Assembly (NCBI GenBank): GCA_900302705.1
Contig: OUUY01000024.1
Coordinates: forward strand, 1 to 48,060
DNA length: 48,060 nucleotides
Direction: 5' to 3'
Origin: Candidatus Sulfobium mesophilum
GTDB lineage: Bacteria; Nitrospirota; Thermodesulfovibrionia; Thermodesulfovibrionales; UBA6898
In this document: positions 15,028-24,807 of the stretch, piece after piece
Layout: every line of letters begins with the position of its first letter
How positions within the stretch are numbered: the stretch's first letter is position 1
Position numbers and translations under genes: made by a program
The notes under the pieces: model-generated
What the model was told of the DNA's origin: nothing
Database searches by the model: none
What the model saw: only the letters and a program-made list of their open reading frames with translations

Positions 15028-17799
15028 CTATACCTTGTAGACCTTCACAGCGCACTTCTTGAAGTCGGTTTCTTTTGATATAGGACAGGTCGCATCAAGC
15101 GTCACCTTATTGATAAAGACGTTCTCATCGAACCACGGCACAAAGATAAGGCCCTGCGGAGTCAAGTTTCTCCCCCTTGTCTCAACCCTGGACTTCACCC
15201 TTCCCCTCCGGGATTCCACCCAGATGAGCTCCCCGTCCCTGAAACCGGACCGTTTTGCGTCTTTTGCGTTCATGAAACAGAGGGCTTCAGGCACCGCGCG
15301 ATAAAGCTCAGGGACCCTCATAGTCATGGTGCCGCTGTGCCAATGCTCAAGCACCCTGCCTGTGCAAAGCCAGAACGGATATTCATCATTCGGCACCTCA
15401 GCGGGGTCTATGTAGTGCCTAAGAAATATCTTCGCCTTATTGGGGAGCTTTACCTTCTCATCCCCTTTTGGGCCCATAAGATCACCTTTGGGTATTTCCT
15501 TGAAGGCAACCCCGTAGAATGCGAACTTCCCGTAGTTGGCCTGCCTTGCGTAATGGTCGTACTCGGAATTGAAGCGCCAGAGGGTCTCCTTCCCGTCAAC
15601 CACAGGCCATCTGAGACCCCTTACCTTATGATAGGTGTCGAAGTCGGCCAGGTCGTGGCCATGGCCGAGGCCGAACTTACGGTATTCTTCCCAGAGATAT
15701 TTCTGAAGGAAAAAGCCGTATCCCTTGAACCCCTCCACATTCCTCTTGTCGCCCCCGGACTCGGAATTCATAAACCCGGCCCCGATGGGGTCCGGCCATT
15801 TATATGCTTTCGCTTCCTTATTTGCAAAGAGAACATCGAATAGCGTATCCCCGTCTTTGTAACCCATCTCCCTGGCCTTTGAAAGCACATTGGGCAGTGT
15901 CGTCTTGTCGTCAATCTTCCAGTCCTTCCAAACCTCGCCAAGATGGAACCTTTTTGAAAACTCGGTAATCTGCCAGGTGTCCGACATCGACTTGCCAAGA
16001 GGGGTCACCTGCTGCCTCCAGTGCTGCGTACGGCGTTCTGCATTTCCGTAAGCCCCCCATTTTTCGAATATCATGGCAGCAGGAAGGATGAGGTCAGCGA
16101 CCTTGGCCGATATGCCGGGGTACGCCTCCGCAACAACTATGAAATTGTCCATATCGCGTGCCGATGTGATCCAGTGATTGGCATTGGCGGTATTTTGCCA
16201 AGGATTATTCACCTGCACCCAGACCCATTTAATCTTGCCGTCTTCGATATCCCTCATGATCTTCACATAATGCGACCCTAAGACAGGATTGAGCGTTCCT
16301 TCAGGCAGCTTCCAGATCTTTTCGGTAATCTCCCTGTGCTTTGGGTTGGTGACAGCCATGTCGGCAGGCAGGCGGTGTGAAAAAGTGCCTACCTCCCGCG
16401 CCGTTCCGCAGGCGCTCGGCTGACCCGTGAGGCTGAACGCCCCGTTGCCGGGCTGGGACTGCTTACCAAGCAGCAGGTGAATCGAATATATCTGCTCATT
16501 CACCCACGTGCCCCGCACATGCTGGTTGAATCCCATCGTCCAGAAGCTCACGACCTTTCTTCCCTTCTCGGCATAAAGGTCGGCCAGGGTCACAAGCTTT
16601 TTCTTAAAATCTTCGAGTGATTCGTCCGCATCACCTTTAGCGAGCCCGGCCACAAAATCGAGGGTATAAGGCTCAACTCCCTTTTTGAAATCCTCAAAGC
16701 TGATCGCCCAATGAGCATCTGCAGTTGCAGTATGCTTCATCTCCATCCTGTCGCCTGCCTTTATCCCAAGACTAGACATGGCGGCAGCCTCTTCTTTTGT
16801 GATTATCTTGAAGGCTTCCTTGCTTGCCGTATCGAGTTCCGTCTTCTTGTATTTAGGGTGATCGACCTTCGGCCTCAAGCCGTATCCGATATCGACGAAC
16901 CCGGTGGCAAAGACACAGTTTTTGTCCACGAACTCACTGTCGATGGATTCCGGCCGGTTATAGATAATCTCCCGAAGGATATAATTCTGGATGGCGAGGT
17001 CCGTGTTAGGCTTGATTATAATCTCTGTATCGGCGAGGTTCGAGCATCGGTTGGAATAAGTCGAAAGATTCACAACCTTCACCCTCTGCGGATTTGAGAG
17101 CTTCCTGTCTGTTATTTTCGACCAGAGGACAGGATGCATCTCTGCCATGTTAGCGCCCCACAGCACAATAGTGTCGGAATAGTGCATATCGTCATAGTTG
17201 CCTGCTGGCTCGTCTATGCCGAAGGTCTGCATGAACGCGGCAACAGCACTTGCCATGCAATGCCGCGCGTTGGGGTCTATGTTATTCGACCTGAACCCCC
17301 CTTTCATGAGCTTGACGGCTGCGTATCCTTCCATGATCGTATACTGACCGGATCCGAAGATCGCCACGCCGGTCGGTCCCAGTTCCTTATAATATTTCTT
17401 GAACTGCTTTGCCATCTCGTCGAATGCCTTCTGCCATGTGACCGGCTTAAACTTCCCCTTCTTATCGAAATCGCCTTTGTCGTTGACTCTCATGAGCGGT
17501 TCGGTGAGTCTGTCAGCCCCGTATATGATCTTCGCGTTGAAATAACCCTTAATGCAGTTGAGTCCCATGTTGACCGGGGCAGCCGGATCACCTTTTACCG
17601 CCACGATCCTGTCGCCCTTTGTAGCAACCATAAGCCCGCAGCCGGTCCCGCAGAACCTACATACCGATTTATCCCATTTCCAGCCGGCCTCCGTCTTCTT
17701 TGCTGCCGCCTGCAATTCCTTCGGCACTGAAATGCCCGCAGCGGTTGCAGCAGCCACTGCAGCGGTTGTCTTCAGTAACTCTCTGCGTGTGAGTTTCAT
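15028..17799 (-). CDS. napA: NapA, catalytic subunit of periplasmic nitrate reductase
   Basis: A 923-residue Mo-bis-MGD enzyme reducing nitrate to nitrite in the periplasm. A Tat signal ([13 protein letters not shown]) is followed by the [4Fe-4S] ligands Cys47, 50, 54 and 82 (CRFCGTGC and GLNCIKG) and the molybdenum ligand Cys181 in ARHCMASA. The length is close to the long epsilonproteobacterial NapA form rather than the ~830-residue enteric type. The C-terminal molydopterin-dinucleotide domain includes [23 protein letters not shown] precedes the ATG. The gene order napA-G-H-B-D without napC also matches the epsilonproteobacterial layout, so either shared ancestry or transfer is likely. Assimilatory NasA is less likely given NapB, NapD and the Tat signal. 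Confidence 0.96.
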   Translation of the reverse strand: MKLTRRELLKTTAAVAAATAAGISVPKELQAAAKKTEAGWKWDKSVCRFCGTGCGLMVATKGDRIVAVKGDPAAPVNMGLNCIKGYFNAKIIYGADRLTEPLMRVNDKGDFDKKGKFKPVTWQKAFDEMAKQFKKYYKELGPTGVAIFGSGQYTIMEGYAAVKLMKGGFRSNNIDPNARHCMASAVAAFMQTFGIDEPAGNYDDMHYSDTIVLWGANMAEMHPVLWSKITDRKLSNPQRVKVVNLSTYSNRCSNLADTEIIIKPNTDLAIQNYILREIIYNRPESIDSEFVDKNCVFATGFVDIGYGLRPKVDHPKYKKTELDTASKEAFKIITKEEAAAMSSLGIKAGDRMEMKHTATADAHWAISFEDFKKGVEPYTLDFVAGLAKGDADESLEDFKKKLVTLADLYAEKGRKVVSFWTMGFNQHVRGTWVNEQIYSIHLLLGKQSQPGNGAFSLTGQPSACGTAREVGTFSHRLPADMAVTNPKHREITEKIWKLPEGTLNPVLGSHYVKIMRDIEDGKIKWVWVQVNNPWQNTANANHWITSARDMDNFIVVAEAYPGISAKVADLILPAAMIFEKWGAYGNAERRTQHWRQQVTPLGKSMSDTWQITEFSKRFHLGEVWKDWKIDDKTTLPNVLSKAREMGYKDGDTLFDVLFANKEAKAYKWPDPIGAGFMNSESGGDKRNVEGFKGYGFFLQKYLWEEYRKFGLGHGHDLADFDTYHKVRGLRWPVVDGKETLWRFNSEYDHYARQANYGKFAFYGVAFKEIPKGDLMGPKGDEKVKLPNKAKIFLRHYIDPAEVPNDEYPFWLCTGRVLEHWHSGTMTMRVPELYRAVPEALCFMNAKDAKRSGFRDGELIWVESRRGRVKSRVETRGRNLTPQGLIFVPWFDENVFINKVTLDATCPISKETDFKKCAVKVYKV

Positions 17800-17897
17800 C
17801 GCAACCTCCTTGTCCTTCTTCCCTTATGCTTGAATTTTGTTTGCCGTTTCTAGCTGTTACCTTTGATTAGCACGTTAGTGGAATGCTCCTTAATTGC

Positions 17898-17929
17898 AGT
17901 ATATCAAGTTATAGCATCATATCAAGTTA
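17898..17929 (-). promoter_or_regulatory. Probable nap operon promoter with direct repeats
   Basis: On the minus strand TTGATA (17925-17920) and TATACT (17903-17898) are 16 bases apart, about 100 bases before napA. An 11-bp sequence (ATATCAAGTTA on the plus strand) is repeated directly at 17901-17911 and 17919-17929, an 18-base period that overlaps both promoter elements. The copies may be activator or repressor sites. I found no good FNR box. Confidence 0.5.
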
Positions 17930-18078
17930 AATAATCGGCAACAACTTAGCGCCGCGGGTTCTTGTATCGCCGATGTGAAACGTATTTCGGTCTTCCAACA
18001 CCGCTTCGCAGGTGGTACACTTTACGATAAAGAATATGGCAGGCCATAAATCTATCAAGATAGAGAGGAGGCAGTGAC

Positions 18079-18615
18079 ATGAAGCAATGTATCTCATGCG
18101 CCTTGATTGTGTTCCTGGGTATCATCCTTATTCCGTTACCGGCCAGTTCCGCAGGATACGACATGGGCGGCCGCACACATTCCGCGGACTTCGAGAAGAT
18201 GAAAGGACTCATAGGCGATTGGCAGGGCACAGCGGATATGGGAAAAGGTCCCCAGACCATTAAGGTCACCTATGAACTTACCTCGGCCGGAAACGCAGTC
18301 CTCGAGCGGCTTTTCGTCGGACTTCCCCATGAGATGGCATCGGTTTACTATGATTTCAGCGGAAAATTGAACATGACCCACTATTGCTCGTTCGGCAACC
18401 AGCCCCACATGGAACTTATGAATCCCGGCGAGAAAAATATGCTCTTTGTGCTTTCCGAAAAGAACCCGAACCTTGTCTCTGTTAAGGAAGACCATATGCA
18501 CTCGCTCAGTATCTCTTTTGAGGACAAAAACAGCATCGTACATTCATGGTCGCGTAACGACAAGGGAGAAAAAATATCTGATACGGTAATCAAATTAACA
18601 CGTATGAAACCCTGA
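18079..18615 (+). CDS. Secreted lipocalin-like/DUF1579-like hypothetical protein
   Basis: A 178-residue protein with a clear signal peptide (residues 1-25, ending PASSA). The mature part has beta-strand-rich patterns beginning MKGLIGDWQGTADMGKGPQ, similar to the small beta-barrel families that measure or bind small ligands (DUF1579-type). GGAGG precedes the ATG. It is divergent from napA across a 279-base gap. The function is unknown; a periplasmic location is inferred from the signal. Confidence 0.7.
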   Translation: MKQCISCALIVFLGIILIPLPASSAGYDMGGRTHSADFEKMKGLIGDWQGTADMGKGPQTIKVTYELTSAGNAVLERLFVGLPHEMASVYYDFSGKLNMTHYCSFGNQPHMELMNPGEKNMLFVLSEKNPNLVSVKEDHMHSLSISFEDKNSIVHSWSRNDKGEKISDTVIKLTRMKP

Positions 18616-18750
18616 AGATATATGTAAAAAAGCCTTGCCGTTGTCTGAAGTTCATGGCTTGCTCGAACCCTGGCCTGCTGTGATGGTCACGACAGTGCGC
18701 AAGGCAAAAAAGCAAACATCACGACCTGTTATGACATGCGAAGATGGATT

Positions 18751-19272
18751 TTACTGTTTCACAGATATTTCCTGTTTGGGCCATTTCAGGATAACCTGTA
18801 CGATTTCACGAACATACGAACACTCACATTCTTGCGGACATGGGCTCAGGTCGCTTTTATGCAGACAATGGCCGCCGCATTTCTCAGTGCCATTCAACCT
18901 TTCGGTGTACATCGGGCCATCGAATAGATCCTGAAAGTCACCTGCTTTTATGGCAAGAGATGTTCCGCAAGTGTGATTGAATAAAAACAATCCGGTCAGA
19001 GGTTCATCAAAATATGCCTGATAGCCGATCATGCAAAGGTTCGGATCACTAAGGAAAGCGGCCCTTTGGTACCAGATAAAACCGCACTTGGAGCATTTTT
19101 TAAAGGACATCTGATGCATTCTTTTCACTTCAGCTGTTCCATTTTCTCTATATACATTATAAGCCTGCAGGACAGTTTCGCCTAATTGCAAGGCGTCCCG
19201 CTGTCTAAAAGCCCTGAAGATTAACACTCCAATACAAATCGCACTCATGAAAGTGCGCTCTTCAAGTCCCAT
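18751..19272 (-). CDS. Conserved Cys-rich hypothetical protein
   Basis: Up to 173 residues. The core starts around MHQMSFKKCSKCGFIW and carries a CSKCG knuckle, a TCGTSLAIKAGDFQDLF block and a C-terminal cluster (CGGHCLHK, PCPQECECSYVREIV). These patterns suggest one or two metal sites, probably zinc. The internal conservation-like motifs make it credible as a gene, but the start is uncertain: the first ATG (19272), one at 19248, or one close to the CSKCG motif are all possible. I do not recognise a named family. Confidence 0.6.
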   Translation of the reverse strand: MGLEERTFMSAICIGVLIFRAFRQRDALQLGETVLQAYNVYRENGTAEVKRMHQMSFKKCSKCGFIWYQRAAFLSDPNLCMIGYQAYFDEPLTGLFLFNHTCGTSLAIKAGDFQDLFDGPMYTERLNGTEKCGGHCLHKSDLSPCPQECECSYVREIVQVILKWPKQEISVKQ

Positions 19273-19354
19273 GAATTTTTCCGAGGAAAAATATTGAATT
19301 TCTTAATTATAATACTCGTGCTGTTTTTAAAGTGTTTGACAGACAGTAACTAGT

Positions 19355-20785
19355 GTGAATCAACCAACTTCATTTATGAAACAGGATATAAGCAATAAAA
19401 CAGCGACATGGTGGCTTCTCTTTGCGCTGGCAGGCTTGAGTTTCGCGATCACTTTTTTTAGTGTTCAGTACACAGGGGAAGAGGCGATCTACACTGTCAT
19501 GTCGTATGAGATGCGGTATCACGGCTTGATCCTTACCCCAATCATGTACGGCGAACCTTATATTCGCCCTCCTCTTATCAACCTGCTCATTATTGCAGCC
19601 GCTGAATTGATCGGCTGGCCGCATATGATAGTCGCTGAGCGCCTGGTCGCCGCGCTGGCCACTGTCGGCTCCGGACTTCTCCTGGCATGGTTTGCACGCA
19701 GGCTCTGGGGGAACAGGGACTTCGCTGCTTTCACAGCGCTCGTTTACCTGACAATCGGTGATGTTCTTTTCTACAACGGCTGGCTCGCTTACAGTGATCC
19801 CCTTTTTGCTTTTTTTGTACTGGCCGCGATGCTTCTGGGGTGGCTGGCAGTTGAACAACAGCGCAACACCTACCTGGCTATTTCGCTGCTTGCCTTGTCC
19901 TGCGCATTTCTTACCAAGGTTGCTACGGCTTATGTCTTTTATGCAGTGACAGTGATGATTGTGGCCTACCGGCGGCGAGCATGGCGGTTTTTATTCTCGC
20001 GGACATCGGTGGCGATGTATCTGATAGCGATTGCCGTGCCGATATTGTGGTACACAACAGCGCCTGAAGGCGGCTGGATGGCCCACTCGATGGTTGCCAA
20101 GGTCTCGGAAAAGATGCAGGGCAAGGACATCTTAAGTTACATTTGGAAGCTCATCTATTTCCCTTTTCGGACATCTCTGCAGTTTTTGCCCATAGTCGGG
20201 GTTCTGCTTTACACGCGACTGAGGCGTTACCCGTCATCAGCAAGGCCTGATGACTCTCACGTTTCGACTGCTCTATGGATGGCCGGCCTCAATTATATCC
20301 CTTACTGGCTTGCGCCCCATTGCGCCATGCGTTATCTGATGCCTCTTTACGGAATAGTCGCACTTGTCCTTGCGGCCCATGCGTATTGGAACGAGAAAAC
20401 ACGACGCCTGGTCATGGCATGGATTATAACCGCCATAATCCTGAAGTATGTTTTTGCCTTTTGGGCGTTCCCTTATTACACTAAGCGCTTCCGCCCGAAT
20501 ATCGATGCTATAGCCAAAGATATTATTTCAGTGACTCAGGGCCAGCCGCTTTATGTGACGGCGGCGGGTTGGGAAGGTATCGCAGTCACTGCACAAATCG
20601 ATCTAGCTATAGCGCCAGGACCGCCGTTGGTGACTCCGCCGCAGGTGTTAGAACATGGATTCGTAATTGCCGAACACCCGGATCCGGCGATGGGCAAGGT
20701 ATATCGAACATATCGGGGACTCTATTTGATGTGTAAAGGAAATGCCTGCGGCAAACTTGATGAAGTTTCTACAGGGAAAAAATAG
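19355..20785 (+). CDS. GT39/ArnT-like glycosyltransferase
   Basis: A 476-residue polytopic membrane protein with about 11-12 hydrophobic segments. It has the hallmarks of the ArnT/PMT-like GT-C fold: an acidic motif after the first helix (TGEEAIYTVM), RPPLINLLI, and YSDPLFAFF. Such enzymes transfer a sugar from a polyprenyl-phosphate donor to lipid A, protein or another periplasmic acceptor. The frame opens with GTG at 19355; an ATG at 19376 is an alternative. The stop lies 3 bases from the (corrected) stop of the convergent DUF3443 gene. The acceptor is unknown. Confidence 0.8.
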   Translation: MNQPTSFMKQDISNKTATWWLLFALAGLSFAITFFSVQYTGEEAIYTVMSYEMRYHGLILTPIMYGEPYIRPPLINLLIIAAAELIGWPHMIVAERLVAALATVGSGLLLAWFARRLWGNRDFAAFTALVYLTIGDVLFYNGWLAYSDPLFAFFVLAAMLLGWLAVEQQRNTYLAISLLALSCAFLTKVATAYVFYAVTVMIVAYRRRAWRFLFSRTSVAMYLIAIAVPILWYTTAPEGGWMAHSMVAKVSEKMQGKDILSYIWKLIYFPFRTSLQFLPIVGVLLYTRLRRYPSSARPDDSHVSTALWMAGLNYIPYWLAPHCAMRYLMPLYGIVALVLAAHAYWNEKTRRLVMAWIITAIILKYVFAFWAFPYYTKRFRPNIDAIAKDIISVTQGQPLYVTAAGWEGIAVTAQIDLAIAPGPPLVTPPQVLEHGFVIAEHPDPAMGKVYRTYRGLYLMCKGNACGKLDEVSTGKK

Positions 20786-20787
20786 TA

Positions 20788-22368
20788 TCAGTACGCCCAA
20801 TACGGGCCTGTGCCCAAGATGGAACTGGTTCCCTCAAGTCCCATAAAAACTTTCTTACCGAAGAAAAAAGGAAGTCCCCAGTCAAATCGCCAACCTCAGT
20901 TCCCCCGATGTTCGAGAATACGAAATTCGGCGAATTTATCAGATCGGCGTAATTTCCTATCTGAAACGATACGCTGCCGCTCGTTGATCCAAAGACGCCC
21001 ATGTTGATCGCCGTAAAGTTTTTAACCGAAGACGGACAGTACCAGCCGGCATTAGGCCAGGCGCAAAGCTGGAGCATTCCGTAACCTGAAGGAAAAAATA
21101 ACCCGTTCGACCCGGTATCGATGAAACTGCTGTAGACAATGCCGTTGAACGTCGTATAGAGATCACCCAACTCGTCGGTTGCGTACGTTTCCACTGACGA
21201 AAGGAAATTATTTGATTGAGTGCCAATGCCCGGGACAATATAACCTCCGACTGAAGGAAAGCCGTCTGAAACTATCGCCGGCAGGTCAATCATGAGGCCA
21301 TTATTGTCCTGTGGAAGTAAAGCAATCGGGTTTTTTCTCTGCTTCGCCAATGCAACTGCCGTGGCCGTACAACCTGATCCGCTGCATGCGTAATACATGC
21401 CATTGTTGGCAAGGCTTGCGCAGGTTGAACCACAATCTTCATTGAAAAGACCCAAACCTAAGATCCCGTTAAATCCGGCTTCCTGCGGACTCTGCTCCGC
21501 ACCGACACAGGCACCGGGCAGTGTACCGAAATCCGCATCAATAACCTGTACCGGAATCTGCACTGCAGGCTCATTTCCAAGGATAACGTCGGCGATTGCA
21601 ACAAAACCCCAGTTCGCCGAACCGTCTGCAAACTGAAGGCACTCGGCCAGGACGCCGGCACTTACCGACACCGGAGCAAGGGCGACATCCAGAGGTTTTC
21701 TAAAGATCCTTAACCCGACGCTTCCGGTATTAAGAAGAATATCATCGAAACCCGGCATGTGTCAGTATTAGGCGTACAGACCTTAACGCTGACACAAGGT
21801 TTGTTGGGATAGGAACCGCTAGCGCAAAGCGGACCGTTTACGGAAATAGGAATTACGTTATCCCCCACTTTGAACGTTGTTTCCCATATGTAGTAACTAC
21901 TGAGACTGCCTGCGGGAGTAACCGCAATGTAGAAGGTATATGTTCCGGATGGTAGTATTGACACCGGAATGTCCTGGAGCAGAGGATAGATATGCCACCC
22001 GATGAGCTAAGCAGCCATGGCACGAGGCCTGCTTGGGCGATTGTCTTAAAGCCTGACGGTGTCAGGACATACATATTGACTGGGTCTATGGCCGGCGCAG
22101 TCAGTGCGAAGTATATATCCACTGGGGCTGAAAATTGTCCGATGCCTATTTGCAGGGCAACCGTCTCTCCTCCAATGGCCGCTGCCCCAATGCCTATAGG
22201 CATGGCCTTCGAAGGGTCTGAGTTTATGATTGGCGACACCATCGGGCCATACGAGGGAAAAATATTTTGACCGCTTGGCACCGATATACTTGCCGCCGCT
22301 TTGCCAGGCGCGCCAAATACGATAATGAGGAAAAGAGGAAAAAGTAATGCTCTACTTGATTTTATCAA
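20788..22368 (-). pseudogene. DUF3443 family exported protein broken by three frameshifts
   Basis: The gene is readable in four pieces. A signal peptide and N-terminal domain run from 22368 to about 21980. The frame then shifts near 21977 (ISI|PLLQDIPVSILPSG, one C missing). It shifts again near 21763 (TDTCRV|FDDILLNTGSVGLRIF, one T missing) and near 20875 ([15 protein letters not shown], one T missing). With all three restored it ends in the family's LGTGPYWAY at 20788 and is about 527 residues. The DTGS-like motifs (LNTGSVGLRI, FIDTGSNGLFF) are typical of DUF3443. The partner DUF2844 gene upstream is intact and overlaps its start by 17 bases. Function unknown; exported. Confidence 0.85.
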
Positions 22369-22831
22369 TATTAACTCCGGCGGGAATCAATTCCGGTACA
22401 TAGGCCCTGCCCTGAAGATTTCTCATATGCCCCCACTTCTCTACAACTATCCGGTTTGTCCTGACCTGAAGCCGTCTCCGCCCGTGTTTAGGGGCGGTGC
22501 GCTTAAGGGCCTCCTGATATTCACCGGCATAAGATCCTAATAGCTGCGTAAGATCAGGGTGCGTAAGCCCGTTCCATGCGACAGCAAATACAATCCCCGA
22601 CGGCGAGATATATTCTCTTACTAGAGTTGAGCCTGTATCAATTTCATGGACAGTGTAGCCACTGTGAACCGACGCGCTATGGCGCTGGGTCGATAAGGCT
22701 TTTTGATCAGCTTCTATTGACCCAGCAGTTTCTCCCAAGGCAGCTTCAGCCCTTGGAGCACCCGCAAGAAAAGCTTCCGTAATAACAAGGTTCAAGATCA
22801 GAGCACAGATTATTTTCTTCATTCTACGCAT
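22352..22831 (-). CDS. DUF2844 family exported protein
   Basis: A 159-residue protein with a signal peptide (residues 1-30, ending PRAEA) and the DUF2844 pattern: ALGETAGSIEADQKAL, YTVHEIDTGSTLVREYISPS, VFAVAWNGLTHPDLTQLLG. It occurs with DUF3443 as a two-gene unit in many proteobacteria, and here the two overlap by 17 bases. The function is unknown in both cases. An envelope location is inferred. The gene is intact although its partner is frameshifted. Confidence 0.8.
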   Translation of the reverse strand: MRRMKKIICALILNLVITEAFLAGAPRAEAALGETAGSIEADQKALSTQRHSASVHSGYTVHEIDTGSTLVREYISPSGIVFAVAWNGLTHPDLTQLLGSYAGEYQEALKRTAPKHGRRRLQVRTNRIVVEKWGHMRNLQGRAYVPELIPAGVNIDKIK

Positions 22832-22989
22832 GATTTTTTATGACGAACAGCCGGAATATATAGTACTCGCAGTATGACAGAAATCATCGATCTGCCGGGA
22901 GGGTTAGCCAGGTCCTTGAAGTGATACTATATCTTTCGATAAATAACACGGCCCTCACGTCAGGCAAGCCCTCAGGCAGATCGGCTTTA

Positions 22990-23523
22990 TTAATATCGGT
23001 CGGATGAAGGTGGAGGCGCAGGATAGTCTGGTGGAGGCGGGGGAGAATACGACCGCCCTGCCGGTGCTGAACTCGACCGGCGGTAGCCAGGTATCTGATT
23101 TCCTTTCATGTACATGCATTGCAGATAAGCATGATCATAACGCCGTTGATTCTCATAATAAGAGCCTGACGCATAACTGCTGCCCACTGCGCTTCCGAAA
23201 AGCAAACCGCTTCCGGCACCAATCGCCGCTCCTGCCCCCACATTACCTGATGCGCTACCAATGGCCGCGCCTGCCGCAGCACCTATGGCCGTCCCAACCA
23301 CAGCGCTCGAAACCGCAGAACTCTGAGCAGCCTGTTGACCGGTCATCCCGCCTACCTGCTCATACGCAAACTGCCGACATACAGCGTCGTCAGCGCGAAA
23401 TTCATCGAAACTCTTACCTTGGCCCGGCAGAGACATGACACTTGGGCCAGTTGGCATAGTGGCACACGCTCCCAACGACATTATCATAACAGCAAATAAA
23501 CACATCATCAGTACGCGACGCAT
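22990..23523 (-). CDS. Glycine-zipper outer-membrane lipoprotein-like protein
   Basis: A 177-residue protein. A lipoprotein signal ends in the lipobox LGAC (about residue 18). The centre has a glycine-zipper domain with alternating small residues (VVGTAIGAAAGAAIGSASG, AGAAIGAGSGLLFG), which usually inserts in or packs at membranes. The C-terminus is Pro/Ser/Tyr-rich (SPPPPPDYPAPPPS). GGGAGG precedes the ATG at 23523. It directly follows the Gly/His/Tyr-rich gene (4 bases between its start and that gene's stop), so they are likely one operon. Confidence 0.8.
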   Translation of the reverse strand: MRRVLMMCLFAVMIMSLGACATMPTGPSVMSLPGQGKSFDEFRADDAVCRQFAYEQVGGMTGQQAAQSSAVSSAVVGTAIGAAAGAAIGSASGNVGAGAAIGAGSGLLFGSAVGSSYASGSYYENQRRYDHAYLQCMYMKGNQIPGYRRSSSAPAGRSYSPPPPPDYPAPPPSSDRY

Positions 23524-23527
23524 GACG

Positions 23528-24061
23528 TTACCTCCCTGATTCGGGCGGCGGTTCAGCCGGCACCGTCTGCCAACCACCCGGGCATTGCCTTACGTAAGGG
23601 TAGTAGGCCTTGGATTTTGGGCAGTAGTACCAGACACCCGAAGGCCTGGCCTCAGACTCGCCCCCTGACCGTTCTATGTATTCTTGAGGCTCGCTAACCG
23701 AAGACCCATACGTATATGGGGAGTATGAATAGTAGTACGGGTAGTAATATGGATAATAATACGGATAGTAATAAGGGTAATACCACGGATCCCAACCCCA
23801 GTACGGTCCGAACCATACGCCAAAATTCGAACCGCCATGGTGGCCTCCGTCATGACCACCGCCATGATGACCACCATCATGGCCTCCGCCACCGTGGAAG
23901 CCGCCAGATTGGCCTCCACCCGGCTGACCCACGCCTACGCCTGAATGGCCGCCTCCTCCGCCAGAAGAGCTGCCGCCGTAAAAGCCACCTGCAGCAAATG
24001 CCATCCCGCTTGCGCACATGACAGCCAATACTATAATCAATAACAGCTTGAGCGTTCTCAT
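23528..24061 (-). CDS. Exported Gly/His-rich and Tyr/Pro-repeat protein
   Basis: A 177-residue low-complexity protein behind a signal peptide (residues 1-23, ending MAFA). Residues 25-80 are Gly/Ser/His-rich with repeated HDGGHHGG units. Residues 88-115 are built of YYYP repeats (PYYYPYYYPYYYPYYYS). The C-terminus carries a compact WYYCPKSKAYYPYVRQCPGG motif with two cysteines, a recurring ending in such exported proteins. The His-rich part could bind metal ions; the Tyr/Pro part looks like a surface or matrix spacer. Repeats make it prone to length change. No catalytic function is suggested. Confidence 0.78.
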   Translation of the reverse strand: MRTLKLLLIIVLAVMCASGMAFAAGGFYGGSSSGGGGGHSGVGVGQPGGGQSGGFHGGGGHDGGHHGGGHDGGHHGGSNFGVWFGPYWGWDPWYYPYYYPYYYPYYYPYYYSYSPYTYGSSVSEPQEYIERSGGESEARPSGVWYYCPKSKAYYPYVRQCPGGWQTVPAEPPPESGR

Positions 24062-24282
24062 CTTTTCTTCACGCCCCCGCTGGTTGTTGCACTTTCACTC
24101 ACAACAATCAGCAACCAATTTAAACCTTATGATTTAAATTATCACGGCCCCAGTCGTAAGTCAAGAAAGCTGACAAGATCAGAAAAAACTTAATAATTTT
24201 AATATCTTGGGGTGATGTCCACAATTTCAGGAACAGTGTCATAAAGATAATCTTAAAATTGCCGGACAGCTGATTTGGTGGC

Positions 24283-24807
24283 TTAGTTGCCGCTAAAGAA
24301 CCTTATCGCCTCTTTCACCTTTTCGAGGTCGACACGTGTATTGAAGCACGGACCAAACGGCCGTTCGTTTGAGATGCCCATGACTGGCATAGGGAAAGTA
24401 TCAACGATGCCGCTTGAGAGGTCGCGTTCGCATGCTACCGCGACGATGGCCTCAGGTCTTGACTCAAGCACTATTTTCCTGGCCAAAGTACCTCCTGTCG
24501 CCACAAAGAGATCAAGGCCGTTTTCATCCGCAATACCTATCAGGTCTCTGATCTCGCATCTTCCACATCGCTCGCAATTATAGATATTATGTGTAAGTCT
24601 TATCGTGCATTTGTCTATCTGCAGGCAATGAGGCAGAAGCAGAAGTATCTTTCTGGTCCTGAACTTCTGTTTGCGGATAAGCCTGTTGTTAAGAGAAATC
24701 ACAAACCGCTGAAAGCCCTCTTTTCTCTTCTTGAAGAAGGCTCCCAGAAACATCAGAAAAGGATAAAGAACCTTCAGGACCAGTCCCCTGAGCGCGTTAT
24801 AGAACAT
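24283..24807 (-). CDS. DUF116 domain protein
   Basis: A protein of about 174 residues with an N-terminal hydrophobic helix (LVLKVLYPFLMFLGAFF) and a DUF116 domain with cysteines in LLLPHCLQ, YNCERCGRCEI and VACERDLSSG, suggesting an Fe-S or zinc site. The start is uncertain: ATGs at 24840, 24825 and 24807 are in frame. The last is preceded by AGGGGGG and overlaps fmt by only 11 bases. DUF116 genes commonly follow def-fmt in Nitrospirota and deltaproteobacteria. The function is unknown. Confidence 0.85.
   Translation of the reverse strand: MFYNALRGLVLKVLYPFLMFLGAFFKKRKEGFQRFVISLNNRLIRKQKFRTRKILLLLPHCLQIDKCTIRLTHNIYNCERCGRCEIRDLIGIADENGLDLFVATGGTLARKIVLESRPEAIVAVACERDLSSGIVDTFPMPVMGISNERPFGPCFNTRVDLEKVKEAIRFFSGN

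Noticed and set aside
18627-18714. Inverted repeat GCCTTGC ... GCAAGGC as a terminator
   Set aside because: The loop is about 65 bases, too long for a usual terminator; possibly chance.
23674-24021. Open frames on both strands within the repeat-rich protein gene
   Set aside because: They are shadows caused by the low-complexity GGN/TAY codon repeats of the real minus-strand gene.
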